Shown here: in pieces, positions 13,011-22,906 of the stretch
Position numbering within the stretch: the first letter of the stretch is position 1
How the letters are laid out: each line of letters starts with the position of its first letter
Origin: an uncultured Alphaproteobacteria bacterium
GTDB taxonomy: Bacteria > Pseudomonadota > Alphaproteobacteria > HIMB59 > GCA-002718135
Assembly: GCA_902623585.1 (NCBI GenBank)
Contig: CACNUO010000006.1
Span: 1-64,000, forward strand
DNA: 64,000 bases
Direction of reading: 5' to 3'
The notes under the pieces: model-generated
Seen by the model: the letters and a program-made list of their open reading frames with translations, nothing else
Databases searched by the model: none
What the model was told of the DNA's origin: nothing
Made by a program: the position numbers and the translations under genes

Positions 13011-14530
13011 TACACTACACCTGCCATCAACAAACCTAACTCACGGTCAGTTACATTTTTATTATCTTTTTCACCTACAATCTTTCCATCAAACATTACA
13101 ACAATTCTATCCGACAATGAAAGCACTTCATCTAATTCAACAGATACCAACAGTATCGCTGCCCCTCTGTCTCTCATGTCTATCAATCTTTGATGAATAA
13201 ATTCAATTGCGCCAATGTCTACACCTCTCGTTGGCTGACCAACTAATAATACTTTTGGATTTTCATTTAGTTCTCTACTTAAAATTATCTTTTGTTGGTT
13301 CCCTCCAGAAAAATTGGATGTAATTAAGTTTGGTGATTGAGGCCTTACATCATACTCTTCCATTATTTTCTTAGAATGAGAAATTATATCTCTATGATTT
13401 AAAACTGATGACTTTGAAAAAGGTTGCTGATCGTGGTAACCAAAAATTAAATTTTCATAGGCTTTAAAATCTGTAACTAGACCCATCCTCTGTCTATCCT
13501 CAGGAACATGAGCTAGCCCCTTATCTTTTAACTCTCTTGGGTCCAAGAAATTTTGACTATCCGATACTTTTTTTCCTTCTAAATATATTTCTCCAGACTC
13601 AACTTTTCTTATACCAGAAAGCGCTTCTAATAATTCTGTTTGTCCGTTTCCAGTAACACCAGCTAAGCCTAATATTTCTCCTGCACGAATTTCTAAATCA
13701 ACATTCTTTACTCTTGTTACATCAAGATCATCTTTAACTGTAAGATTCTTAACACTAAATAAAACCTCTCCTGCTTTTACTTCTGATTTATCAAGTCTTA
13801 ACAACACACTTCTGCCAACCATCATTTCAGCCAATTGTTCTTTATTTGTATTTTCTGTTTTGGTGTGACCCACCATTTCACCCTGGCGCATTACAGAAAC
13901 TTCACTTGTTAAATCCATTATCTCAATTAATTTATGTGTAATTAGAACTATTGTTTTACCTTCTTCTTTTAAAGATCGTAATATTTTGAAAAGTTCATCA
14001 ACTTCTTGAGGTGTTAAAACACCTGTTGGTTCATCAAGTATAAGAATCTCTGCGCCTCTATAAAGTGACTTTAAAATTTCGACTCTTTGACGGAAGCCAA
14101 CTGATAAATCAGAAATTGTAGAGTTAAGATCTATGTTTAATTTATATGTGTCACATAAATCTTTTAAATCTTTTTTTGCTTTTTCTAAATTTTTTCCAAA
14201 TACGAGCTCACCTTCAAATCCTAGAATAATATTTTCTAAAACTGTAAAATTTTCTACCAACATAAAATGTTGGTGCACCATACCAATGCCATTGATAATT
14301 GAATCTTTTGGTGATCTAAGATTTATTTCTTTACCATTTACTTTTATTGTTCCTGAGTTAGCTTGATAGAGGCCAAAAACTATACTCATTAACGTTGACT
14401 TACCTGCACCGTTTTCTCCAATTATTCCATGGATTGTCCCTTTGTTAATTGTAAGATTAATATTCTTGTTGGCATGAACGTGGCCAAAAGATTTATTTAT
14501 ATTAGTTAGTTCTAGGATAGGTGAGACCAT
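13010..14530 (-). CDS. Nucleoside-type ABC transporter ATP-binding protein (two NBDs)
   Basis: Walker A GENGAGKSTLM, two ABC domains, ILDEPTGVLTPQE, LVGQPTRGVDIGAIE. Confidence 0.92.
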   Translation of the reverse strand: MVSPILELTNINKSFGHVHANKNINLTINKGTIHGIIGENGAGKSTLMSIVFGLYQANSGTIKVNGKEINLRSPKDSIINGIGMVHQHFMLVENFTVLENIILGFEGELVFGKNLEKAKKDLKDLCDTYKLNIDLNSTISDLSVGFRQRVEILKSLYRGAEILILDEPTGVLTPQEVDELFKILRSLKEEGKTIVLITHKLIEIMDLTSEVSVMRQGEMVGHTKTENTNKEQLAEMMVGRSVLLRLDKSEVKAGEVLFSVKNLTVKDDLDVTRVKNVDLEIRAGEILGLAGVTGNGQTELLEALSGIRKVESGEIYLEGKKVSDSQNFLDPRELKDKGLAHVPEDRQRMGLVTDFKAYENLIFGYHDQQPFSKSSVLNHRDIISHSKKIMEEYDVRPQSPNLITSNFSGGNQQKIILSRELNENPKVLLVGQPTRGVDIGAIEFIHQRLIDMRDRGAAILLVSVELDEVLSLSDRIVVMFDGKIVGEKDNKNVTDRELGLLMAGVV

Positions 14531-14574
14531 AAAATTTTAAATCTTAGGTCTCACCAGATTATTTTATAGTAGTT

Positions 14575-15552
14575 TTACTCTTGCGACCAGTCAGCTACTT
14601 CCATAGAGCCACTTACAATATCTGCTGCTGCTGCTTGAACAGCTGCTTCCATTTCAGAAGTTACCATGCCGTCTTCAGTAGCATAACCAACCATACCTTC
14701 TGCTAAACCAAGAATGTGAATTCCTGACTCGAAAGTACCAGCATCTGTTTTTTGAGCTTGTTCAAAAATTGTTAAGTCCAAACGCTTTAACATAGAAGTA
14801 AGCATGTTACCTGGGTGCATCCAGTTTTGATTTGTATCAACGCCGATACCCATTATACCTGCATCAGCTGCTGCTTGAAGAACACCAATACCTGTTCCAC
14901 CTGCTGCTTGATAAACAACATCTGCACCACCATCAATTTGTGCTTTTGTTAATTCAGCACCTTTAGTTGGATTGTTCCATGCTTCTGGTGTTGTTCCAGT
15001 CATATTAGCTAAAACTGTGATGTTAGGATTAACATATTGAGCACCTTGCTCATAGCCTCCTTGGAACTTTCTAATTAAAGGAATATCCATTCCTCCAACA
15101 AATCCAATTGTTCCACTTTCAGATGCCATAGCCGCAATCATACCAACTAGGAATGAACCTTCGTGTTCCTTATAACAAGCTTGATAAATGTTGCTAGCTG
15201 GATCATCCACCCAACAAACATCAACTGCAACAAAGTTTGTATCCGGATAATCTGGAGCAACTGCTGCAACTGCATCTGCTTGCGCAAATCCCATTGCTAC
15301 GATTAGTGATGCGCCTCTATCTGCTATCTTACGCATACCTTGTTCAATTTGAGTGTTATTTGAAGCTTCAAATTCAACCATGTCCCAACCAAGTTCATTT
15401 TGAACTCTTAATGCGCTTTCGTAAGCTAGTTCGTTAAATGATTTATCGAACTTTCCTCCTGAGTCATATACAACTCCAATTTTGTTTGCAAACGCACTTG
15501 AAGAGAAGACAAGAGCGAAAGAAACTGTAAAAATACTTAAAATTTTCTTCAT
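14575..15552 (-). CDS. BMP family ABC transporter substrate-binding protein
   Basis: Signal peptide then KIGVVYDSGGKFDKSFNELAYES, FVGGMDIPLIRKFQGGYEQGA. Confidence 0.92.
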   Translation of the reverse strand: MKKILSIFTVSFALVFSSSAFANKIGVVYDSGGKFDKSFNELAYESALRVQNELGWDMVEFEASNNTQIEQGMRKIADRGASLIVAMGFAQADAVAAVAPDYPDTNFVAVDVCWVDDPASNIYQACYKEHEGSFLVGMIAAMASESGTIGFVGGMDIPLIRKFQGGYEQGAQYVNPNITVLANMTGTTPEAWNNPTKGAELTKAQIDGGADVVYQAAGGTGIGVLQAAADAGIMGIGVDTNQNWMHPGNMLTSMLKRLDLTIFEQAQKTDAGTFESGIHILGLAEGMVGYATEDGMVTSEMEAAVQAAAADIVSGSMEVADWSQE

Positions 15553-15669
15553 ACCAAAAATCCCCCTTAAATATGAATTATAGATATCTCATTGATAACA
15601 TTTTCTTGATAAAAAAATGCATTAAAAAATGAGATTATGGATAAATAATAGGATTTTTTATGGATAACT

Positions 15670-16290
15670 TCAAGTACCCATGTACCTATCGCCTGCGTCA
15701 CCTAAGCCCGGTACAATGAACTTATTTTTATTCAACTTTGCATCGATATTACATGTAAATATATGAATGCCTTTTTGCTTTTTTTGGATATTTTTTATAC
15801 CCTCAGGAGCAGCTAGCAAAGATACCAAAAATATATCTTTAATATTAACGCCTTTATTTTTTATTAAATTGATTGCAGCAATTGAAGAATTACCTGTGGC
15901 CAACATTGGGTCTAAAATTAACACTTTTTTATTTTTAACTCTTGGAAGTTTAAAGAGGTATTCTACAGGCTCATAAGTTTGTTCATCACGGTATAAACCT
16001 ATGTGACCTTTTTCAGCTTCGGGTAAAAATTTTGCAAAGCCCTCCAGTAATCCTAGACCGGCACGTAAAATTGGGACCAAAATTATGGGTTGACCCAAGG
16101 CTGTACCATTCATTTTTTTTAGAGGTGTTTCAATTGTTTGTTTTTTAAATGGAACGTATTGAAGAACATCAGAAGCAATGAGGTAGCTTATTTCATTCAT
16201 AGTTTGTCTAAAAACAGTATTTGATGTTTTTTTATTTCGTAAAATTGTTAATTTGTATTGAACGAATGGTGATTTAATTACTGTAATCAT
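15670..16290 (-). CDS. upp: Uracil phosphoribosyltransferase
   Basis: VPILRAGLGLLEG, LILDPMLATGNSSIAAI, PGLGDAGDRYMGT C-terminus. Confidence 0.95.
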   Translation of the reverse strand: MITVIKSPFVQYKLTILRNKKTSNTVFRQTMNEISYLIASDVLQYVPFKKQTIETPLKKMNGTALGQPIILVPILRAGLGLLEGFAKFLPEAEKGHIGLYRDEQTYEPVEYLFKLPRVKNKKVLILDPMLATGNSSIAAINLIKNKGVNIKDIFLVSLLAAPEGIKNIQKKQKGIHIFTCNIDAKLNKNKFIVPGLGDAGDRYMGT

Positions 16291-16325
16291 ATGCGATTAC
16301 ATATATAGAAATTCCACTAAGAGCA

Positions 16326-16811
16326 ATGCGGTTATCAATTTATTTTTTAACATTAGTGTTTTTATCTAGCTGTACGACTATTGAAGTTGGAAAAGAAGTA
16401 GTTAAAGTTGGGGTGGTAGTAAAAGATAAAGTTGAAGAAACTATTATAAAAAAAGAACCAGAAATTATTGAAGATAAAACTATTGTTGAAGAACAACAAA
16501 TTATCACTGAAGAAAAAGAAGAGGAAAAAACTATAGTTAAGGAGCAGCAAAAAATCGCAGAAATAAATTTCATGGGAAAACAACTTGCTGAGATTAAACA
16601 AAAACTGGGACAGCCTGATTTAGCACGATCTGATGGCTCGGTGCATATCATGCGATATGATAGTAGTTCATGTAGGTTGTTTATCTTCTTTAATATAAAC
16701 TCAAATATTAAGAGAGTAGAATATTTTGAATTTCGAGACTCTTTAGGAGAGCTTATAAATACAAAGAGCTCGATAGAAGAATGTTATAATGAATACGATT
16801 TTACTAGCTAA
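16326..16811 (+). CDS. Putative lipoprotein with charged low-complexity linker
   Basis: MRLSIYFLTLVFLSSCTT lipobox; E/K/I-rich segment; conserved-looking C-terminal domain. Confidence 0.6.
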   Translation: MRLSIYFLTLVFLSSCTTIEVGKEVVKVGVVVKDKVEETIIKKEPEIIEDKTIVEEQQIITEEKEEEKTIVKEQQKIAEINFMGKQLAEIKQKLGQPDLARSDGSVHIMRYDSSSCRLFIFFNINSNIKRVEYFEFRDSLGELINTKSSIEECYNEYDFTS

Positions 16812-19800
16812 TTTCAACAAGCAAATCTTTGGTTTCCACATTATCACCAGATGCAACATTAATTGATTTAATTGTTCCACTTTTATCAGCGTTTATTGTA
16901 GTTTCCATTTTCATAGCCTCGATCACTAGTAACTTATCACCTTTAATCACCTTACTACCTGATTGAACAAATATTTTAGCAACTTGGCCTGGCAAAGGAG
17001 ATCCGACATGATCCAAATTATTATCATCTGCTTTAGCTCTTTGTGTTATATTTTTTGAAAATTCTTTATTTTCTATATCTATTGTTCTTGGCTGTCCGTT
17101 AATTTCAAAAAACACTGAGCACTTTCCATTACTATTAACTTCGCTTTTTGCTAAATATCTTAGAATAAGGTTTTTTCCTTTATCAATTTCTATCGTGTAT
17201 TCTTTATCTTGTTGAGGACCATAAAAAAATAATTCTGTTGAAAGAATTGATGTATCACTAAACTCCTTAAAGTGATCAACATAATCTTTAAAAACTTTTG
17301 GATACATTAAGTAAGACGCTAGATGTGTTTGATTAATTTTCATCCCTATTTCATCTTCTAAATTTTTGGCTTCTTTATCTAAATCAACTGATTCTAAAAT
17401 TTCCCCAGGTCTTTTTGTTAAAGGTTTAGTGTCACCAAGAACTTTCTTTTGTAGTTCTTTTGGAAAGCCTCCTTGAGGTATACCAATCTCCCCTTTAAAA
17501 AATTCGATGACTGAAGCAGGAAAAGAAATTTCTTTTTTTTGGTCTAAAACATCTTCTTTGGATAAATCATTAGCGATCATATAGAGCGCCATATCACCTA
17601 CAATTTTAGAAGAAGGTGTAACTTTAACAATATCACCAAAAAGTTGGTTTACCTCTGCATATTTATTAGCAACCATTCCCCACTTATCAGTTGTAATTCC
17701 CAATGATCTCGCTTGTTCTTTTAAATTTGTAAACTGACCACCAGGCATTTGGTGAAGATACACATCAGAACTACCACCTTTGAAATCGGTTTCAAATGCA
17801 TGATAATTTTGACGAACTTGTTCCCAATATAAAGATAGTGTTCTTATAACCTCTTCATCAAGTTTTGGGTCTTGATGATTTTGTTTCATTATAGATACGA
17901 TAGATCCAAGTGCAGGTTGTGATGTTAATCCACTCATCGAATCAATTGCAAGATCCACGATATCTACTTTTTCTTCTATAGCAGCTAGAACTGAAGCTGA
18001 TGAAGTACCAGATGTATCATGAGTATGAAAATGAATTGGAAGATCAGTTGTTTGTTTGATTTCATTAACTAATTTTTTTATAGCATTAGGTTTTGCTAAT
18101 CCCGCCATATCTTTAATAGCGATAATATGTGCTCCTGCTTTCTCTAAATCTTTTACAAGATCAATATAATATTTTAATGTATATTTTTTCTCATTTGGAT
18201 CAGTTACATCATTTGTATAACAGATAGTTCCTTCACAAATTTTATTTTGATTGCGTACTTCATCAATTGCAACACGCATATTATCAATTAGATTTAATGA
18301 GTCAAAAACTCGGAATACATCAATTCCAGCTTGGGCTGATTGTTGAATGAAATGTATAACAACGTTATCTGGATAATTTTTATATCCAACAGCATTAGAT
18401 CCTCTAAAGAGCATTTGTTTAAGAAGGTTAGGCGCCCTTTTGTTTAATCTTGCTAATCTATCCCAAGGATCCTCTTTTAAAAAACGCATCGATGTATCGA
18501 AGGTTGCACCACCCCAACATTCTAATGAAAACAAGTTGCTTAGATTTTCACTATAATATTCAGCAATGTTAATAAGATCATCTGTTCTCATTCTTGTAGC
18601 AAGAAGTGATTGGTGTGCATCACGCATCGTTGTGTCAGTAATTAGAGTGTATGGTGTTTCTTTTATTTTTTTTGCAAATTTTTCTGGACCTAAAGTTTGT
18701 AGTTCCTCTACAAAATTAATTTTTTCACTTTTAGTGTTTGAAATAGGAATTTGAACTTCTACAGTCGAATTATTACTGACTCTTCCAGATACATCATTGT
18801 GTCCATTTACAATTATATTCCCAAGATAAGATACAATTTTTGATGCTCGATCTTTTTGCGGATTATAAGCATAGAGCTCTTTTTTAGTATCCACAAAATT
18901 GGTATTGTAGTTTCCTTCAAGGAAATCTTTGTTGTTTATAAGAGACTCAAGAAATACTAAATTTGTTTTAACACCTCTAATTCTAAATTCTCGTAAAGCC
19001 CTATCCATTCTTTTAATACAGTCGTCATTATGCTTTGCCCAAGTTGTTACTTTTACAAGTAAAGAATCATAATACGGTGTAATGATAGAACCAGCAGAAG
19101 CATTTGCTGCATCTAGCCTCACTCCAAAACCAGCGGCTGATCGATAAGTCATTATCTTCCCATAATCTGGCATAAAATTATTAAGCGGATCTTCGGTAGT
19201 AACTCTACATTGAATAGCAAATCCATTTAGATGAATGTCTTCTTGTTTAGGAAGAGCTGGATGATTGCCAATTTTTTCACCTTCTGCAATTTTAATTTGG
19301 GCTTTTACAATATCAATACCAGTTACTTCTTCTGTTACTGTATGTTCAACTTGAATTCTTGGGTTAACTTCAATGAAATAAAATTCGCCAGATTTTTTAT
19401 CAAACAAAAATTCAACAGTTCCTGCACCAAAGTATTTAACTTGTTTTGCAATTTTAATGGCAGCGTTACAAATTTCTTCTCGAGTTTTATTTTCAAGAAA
19501 ATGTGCAGGTGCTCTTTCAATAATCTTTTGATGCCTTCTTTGAAGAGAACAATCTCTTTCAAAAAGATGTATAATATTTCCGTGTTTGTCACCTAAAATT
19601 TGAACTTCAATGTGCGCAGCATCTTCTAAAAATTTTTCTATAAATACTTCATCTTTTCCAAAAGCTTTAAGTGACTCACTTTGAGCAGTTGTAATTTGAT
19701 CTATTAATTCATTGCTTGATCTAACAACACGCATTCCTCGACCGCCACCACCCCAACTAGCTTTAACAATTACTGGGTAACCAATTTTCTCAACTTCTTT

Positions 19801-20247
19801 TTCAACACTTTTTAAATTTTTTTTTGTTACAAGAACAGACGGAACGGTGCCTACCTTTGCTTCTTCCGCAACTTTTTTAGCTTCAGTTTTATTTCCAAAT
19901 CTTTTTAGTATTTCTTTACTAGGTCCAATAAATGTTATGTCATTTTTTTCACACCGCTCGGCCAGTTCAGGGCTCTCAGATAAAAATCCATAACCTGGAT
20001 GGATAGCATCAACCTTTGCATCTTTAGCAATTTTAATAATCGAATCTATGTCCAAATATGCTTGAATTGGACCTTTACCTTCACCTACTAAATAACTTTC
20101 ATCTGTTTTAAATCGGTGAATAGCAAAACGGTCTTCTTTAGAATAAATAGCGGCTGTTTTAATACCAGACTCTTCAGCAGCTCTAAAAATTCGAATAGCA
20201 ATTTCACTTCTGTTTGCTGCTAAAATTTTACCAATCTTTTTCATCAA
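16804..20247 (-). CDS. pyc: Pyruvate carboxylase (single-chain)
   Basis: Biotin carboxylase domain, carboxyltransferase DTTMRDAHQSLLATRMRT, C-terminal biotinyl site VIEAMKMETTI. Confidence 0.97.
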   Translation of the reverse strand: MMKKIGKILAANRSEIAIRIFRAAEESGIKTAAIYSKEDRFAIHRFKTDESYLVGEGKGPIQAYLDIDSIIKIAKDAKVDAIHPGYGFLSESPELAERCEKNDITFIGPSKEILKRFGNKTEAKKVAEEAKVGTVPSVLVTKKNLKSVEKEVEKIGYPVIVKASWGGGGRGMRVVRSSNELIDQITTAQSESLKAFGKDEVFIEKFLEDAAHIEVQILGDKHGNIIHLFERDCSLQRRHQKIIERAPAHFLENKTREEICNAAIKIAKQVKYFGAGTVEFLFDKKSGEFYFIEVNPRIQVEHTVTEEVTGIDIVKAQIKIAEGEKIGNHPALPKQEDIHLNGFAIQCRVTTEDPLNNFMPDYGKIMTYRSAAGFGVRLDAANASAGSIITPYYDSLLVKVTTWAKHNDDCIKRMDRALREFRIRGVKTNLVFLESLINNKDFLEGNYNTNFVDTKKELYAYNPQKDRASKIVSYLGNIIVNGHNDVSGRVSNNSTVEVQIPISNTKSEKINFVEELQTLGPEKFAKKIKETPYTLITDTTMRDAHQSLLATRMRTDDLINIAEYYSENLSNLFSLECWGGATFDTSMRFLKEDPWDRLARLNKRAPNLLKQMLFRGSNAVGYKNYPDNVVIHFIQQSAQAGIDVFRVFDSLNLIDNMRVAIDEVRNQNKICEGTICYTNDVTDPNEKKYTLKYYIDLVKDLEKAGAHIIAIKDMAGLAKPNAIKKLVNEIKQTTDLPIHFHTHDTSGTSSASVLAAIEEKVDIVDLAIDSMSGLTSQPALGSIVSIMKQNHQDPKLDEEVIRTLSLYWEQVRQNYHAFETDFKGGSSDVYLHQMPGGQFTNLKEQARSLGITTDKWGMVANKYAEVNQLFGDIVKVTPSSKIVGDMALYMIANDLSKEDVLDQKKEISFPASVIEFFKGEIGIPQGGFPKELQKKVLGDTKPLTKRPGEILESVDLDKEAKNLEDEIGMKINQTHLASYLMYPKVFKDYVDHFKEFSDTSILSTELFFYGPQQDKEYTIEIDKGKNLILRYLAKSEVNSNGKCSVFFEINGQPRTIDIENKEFSKNITQRAKADDNNLDHVGSPLPGQVAKIFVQSGSKVIKGDKLLVIEAMKMETTINADKSGTIKSINVASGDNVETKDLLVEIS

Positions 20248-20456
20248 GCCACCATTAAATAAGGATTATTACTTAATATTTTTTCGGGGATGCATCTATA
20301 TGTTCCTTACTAAATTAGCAAGAGATCAAAGGAATTTAGCCATTTTTTAGGATTTGGAAGCAATTATAAATTGATAATAAAATGCAAATTATCGATTTAA
20401 TATCTGTGCACATATGTCCCTTTATCAGAAAGGTGATTTTATATTAATGTCAAATT

Positions 20457-20903
20457 ATGAATTCATTAAATGAAAATATAAGACCTTATCAAAGCTGTTC
20501 TAAATCAGTTTTTTTAGTTTTAGGAATTATTTTCATAAGTTGGATTTCATTATTCTCTATTTTTCTTATTGCACAAGGTGCATGGCCTGTATCTATATTT
20601 CTTGGACTTGAATACTTAGTTATTTTTTATTTAATCCGTTTATATTTCAAAGAGAAAAATATTAAGGATGAAATTAATATTGATCAAAAAGAGATATCTA
20701 TAAAGAAATATAAAGGTGATAAACTTTTACATTCATCTAAATTCAGCACTTATTGGTCCAAAGTTTTTTTTACAAAATTTAAAAACACTTCCAAGTTATC
20801 AATAAGAGAATCAGATAAAGAAACTGAAGTTGCAACTTTCTTGCATGCTGATTTAAAGGAAAGTTTGTACTTAAGAATTAAAAGACAATTAAGCTATTAT
20901 TAA
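20457..20903 (+). CDS. DUF2244-like membrane protein
   Basis: N-terminal two-TM region and basic C-terminus, resembles DUF2244. Confidence 0.6.
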   Translation: MNSLNENIRPYQSCSKSVFLVLGIIFISWISLFSIFLIAQGAWPVSIFLGLEYLVIFYLIRLYFKEKNIKDEINIDQKEISIKKYKGDKLLHSSKFSTYWSKVFFTKFKNTSKLSIRESDKETEVATFLHADLKESLYLRIKRQLSYY

Positions 20904-21703
20904 AATAACAAATCATTCATATTGAAAAGACCTTTTTTCTTTTTAGAAATAAAGATTGCAGCTTCTATGGCTCCATCTACAAAAATTGATCGATTATTAG
21001 CTTTATGAACTAGATCAACTCTATCATTGGTACCAATAAAACTTACTGTATGTTCACCTGCAATTTCACCACCTCTTGTAACAGAAAAGCCAATGTCCCC
21101 TTTTTTTCTAGATGAAAGTTTGTTTGTACGATCTAAAACTTTTGATTTATTTAATTTAGTTTTTCTTCCCTCAGCTGCATATTCACCGAGAGATAATGCG
21201 GTTCCGGAAGGAGCATCTTTTTTATGTTTATGATGAGTCTCAGCAATCTCAATATCATAATCAGTATCTTTTAAAGCTGATGCTGTTTGTTTTACTAAGT
21301 TAAATAATAAGTTAACGCCCAAACTCATGTTAGAAGACATGAGTACAGGTATTTTTTTAGAATAACTTTTTACTTTCTTTTTTTGTGCATCCGTCATTCC
21401 GGTTGTGCCAATAACAACTGCTGTTTTATTTACAGTGGCGATCTTAAGATTATCTAACGTAGACTCAGGTGTTGTAAAATCAATGATGACATTTGCTTCT
21501 TTGATTAACTGAGCTGCATTAGCTGAAACTAATTTTGCAGAGCTTATACTTGAAACTTTGTTTAAGGGTTTGTTTATATCTTTATGTTTTTTGTGTTCAA
21601 AACCACCAACAAATTCTAAATTTTTATTTTGTAAAATTTGTTTTGATATTTCTTGACCCATTCGGCCAAGACAACCTGCAACTGCTATTTTAATTTTTGC
21701 CAT
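20900..21703 (-). CDS. dapB: 4-hydroxy-tetrahydrodipicolinate reductase
   Basis: VAGCLGRMGQEI, DFTTPEST, ETHHKHKKDAPSGTAL. Confidence 0.97.
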   Translation of the reverse strand: MAKIKIAVAGCLGRMGQEISKQILQNKNLEFVGGFEHKKHKDINKPLNKVSSISSAKLVSANAAQLIKEANVIIDFTTPESTLDNLKIATVNKTAVVIGTTGMTDAQKKKVKSYSKKIPVLMSSNMSLGVNLLFNLVKQTASALKDTDYDIEIAETHHKHKKDAPSGTALSLGEYAAEGRKTKLNKSKVLDRTNKLSSRKKGDIGFSVTRGGEIAGEHTVSFIGTNDRVDLVHKANNRSIFVDGAIEAAIFISKKKKGLFNMNDLLF

Positions 21704-21744
21704 AAAAACTTCTTATACTTTGGTGATTGTAAGTTGAAAAGAAA

Positions 21745-22878
21745 TTAAGTTAGATCTTCCCAGACTTCTTTTAATTTTGAGAAAAAACCTTGTGATTTTG
21801 GGCTATGTTTTTTTGAGGTTCCACCTTCATTTTCAAACTCTCTCAAAATATCTTTTTGTTTGCTATTTAGATTGACTGGTATTTCAACGTTTGCTTGCAC
21901 ATACATATCTCCGCGTCTGCTTTGTCGAAGTATACTCATTCCTTTGCCACGTAGTCTAAATTGCGTTTCAGATTGAGTTCCCGCTGGAATATTAAGCCTG
22001 GCTTTTTTTCCCTCTATTGTTGGTACCTCTATTTCACCACCTAAAATAGCAGTGGTGATTGAAATTGGTATTTCACAAAATAAATTTTCTTCTTCTCTTT
22101 CAAAGAGTTTGTCTTTTTGAACTTCAACAAAAATATAGAGATCCCCATTTCCTGCACCTCTTTCACCAGGCTCACCTTCTCCAGCTATTCTAATTCTTGT
22201 ACCTGTATCAACACCAGCGGGAATAGTAACAGAAATAGTTTTTTGCTTTTTTATATTTCCAGTTCCAGAACATTTAAGACATGGATTTTTTATACTTGAA
22301 CCTTCTCCACCACATGTAGGGCATGGTCTTTCAATAGAAAAGAAACCTTGTTGAGATCGAACTTTTCCTGCACCACCACAAGTAGAACAAGTACTTGGTC
22401 CTAATTTATCTGCACTTCCTGTAGCTGCACACGTATCACAACCAACATATGTTGGAATTCTTATTTGTGGTTTCTTTCCAGTGAAAGCTTCGAATAATGA
22501 AACGGACATATTATAGCGAAGATCACTTCCTCTTTGAGGTCCTCGTCTTCTAGATGATTGTCCTCCAAACCCCCCACCAAAGAACTCTTCAAAGATATCA
22601 GAAAAGCCACCTGCAAAATCTCCAAAGCCTTGTGCTCCACCCATTCCACCTTGTTTGAAAGCGTCATGTCCATATTGATCATAAGCTGATCTTTTTTCTG
22701 AATCTTTTAGAACTTCGTAAGCAGCAGCTGCTTCTTTGAACTTTCTTTCAGCTGTTTTGTCATCCTTGTTACGATCAGGATGATATTTCATGGCCTGTTT
22801 TCTATAAGCTTTTTTTATTTCATCTTCACTGGCATTTCGTTGAACACCTAGTATCTCATAGAAATCTTTATCAGCCAC
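21745..22878 (-). CDS. dnaJ: Chaperone protein DnaJ (GTG start)
   Basis: J domain with HPD, G/F region, four CxxCxGxG-type zinc repeats. Confidence 0.97.
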   Translation of the reverse strand: MADKDFYEILGVQRNASEDEIKKAYRKQAMKYHPDRNKDDKTAERKFKEAAAAYEVLKDSEKRSAYDQYGHDAFKQGGMGGAQGFGDFAGGFSDIFEEFFGGGFGGQSSRRRGPQRGSDLRYNMSVSLFEAFTGKKPQIRIPTYVGCDTCAATGSADKLGPSTCSTCGGAGKVRSQQGFFSIERPCPTCGGEGSSIKNPCLKCSGTGNIKKQKTISVTIPAGVDTGTRIRIAGEGEPGERGAGNGDLYIFVEVQKDKLFEREEENLFCEIPISITTAILGGEIEVPTIEGKKARLNIPAGTQSETQFRLRGKGMSILRQSRRGDMYVQANVEIPVNLNSKQKDILREFENEGGTSKKHSPKSQGFFSKLKEVWEDLT

Positions 22879-22906
22879 ATCTCCTCCTTATAAAAATTAT
22901 GGAGCG

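Noticed and set aside
16340-16651. Two minus-strand ORFs antisense to the lipoprotein gene
   Set aside because: Ser/Phe-rich mirror translations of an E/K-rich coding strand; no RBS or family signature
19231-19596. ORFs 19231-19596 (+) and 19335-19592 (-) within pyc
   Set aside because: Fully contained in the conserved biotin carboxylase coding region; amino-acid composition typical of spurious frames
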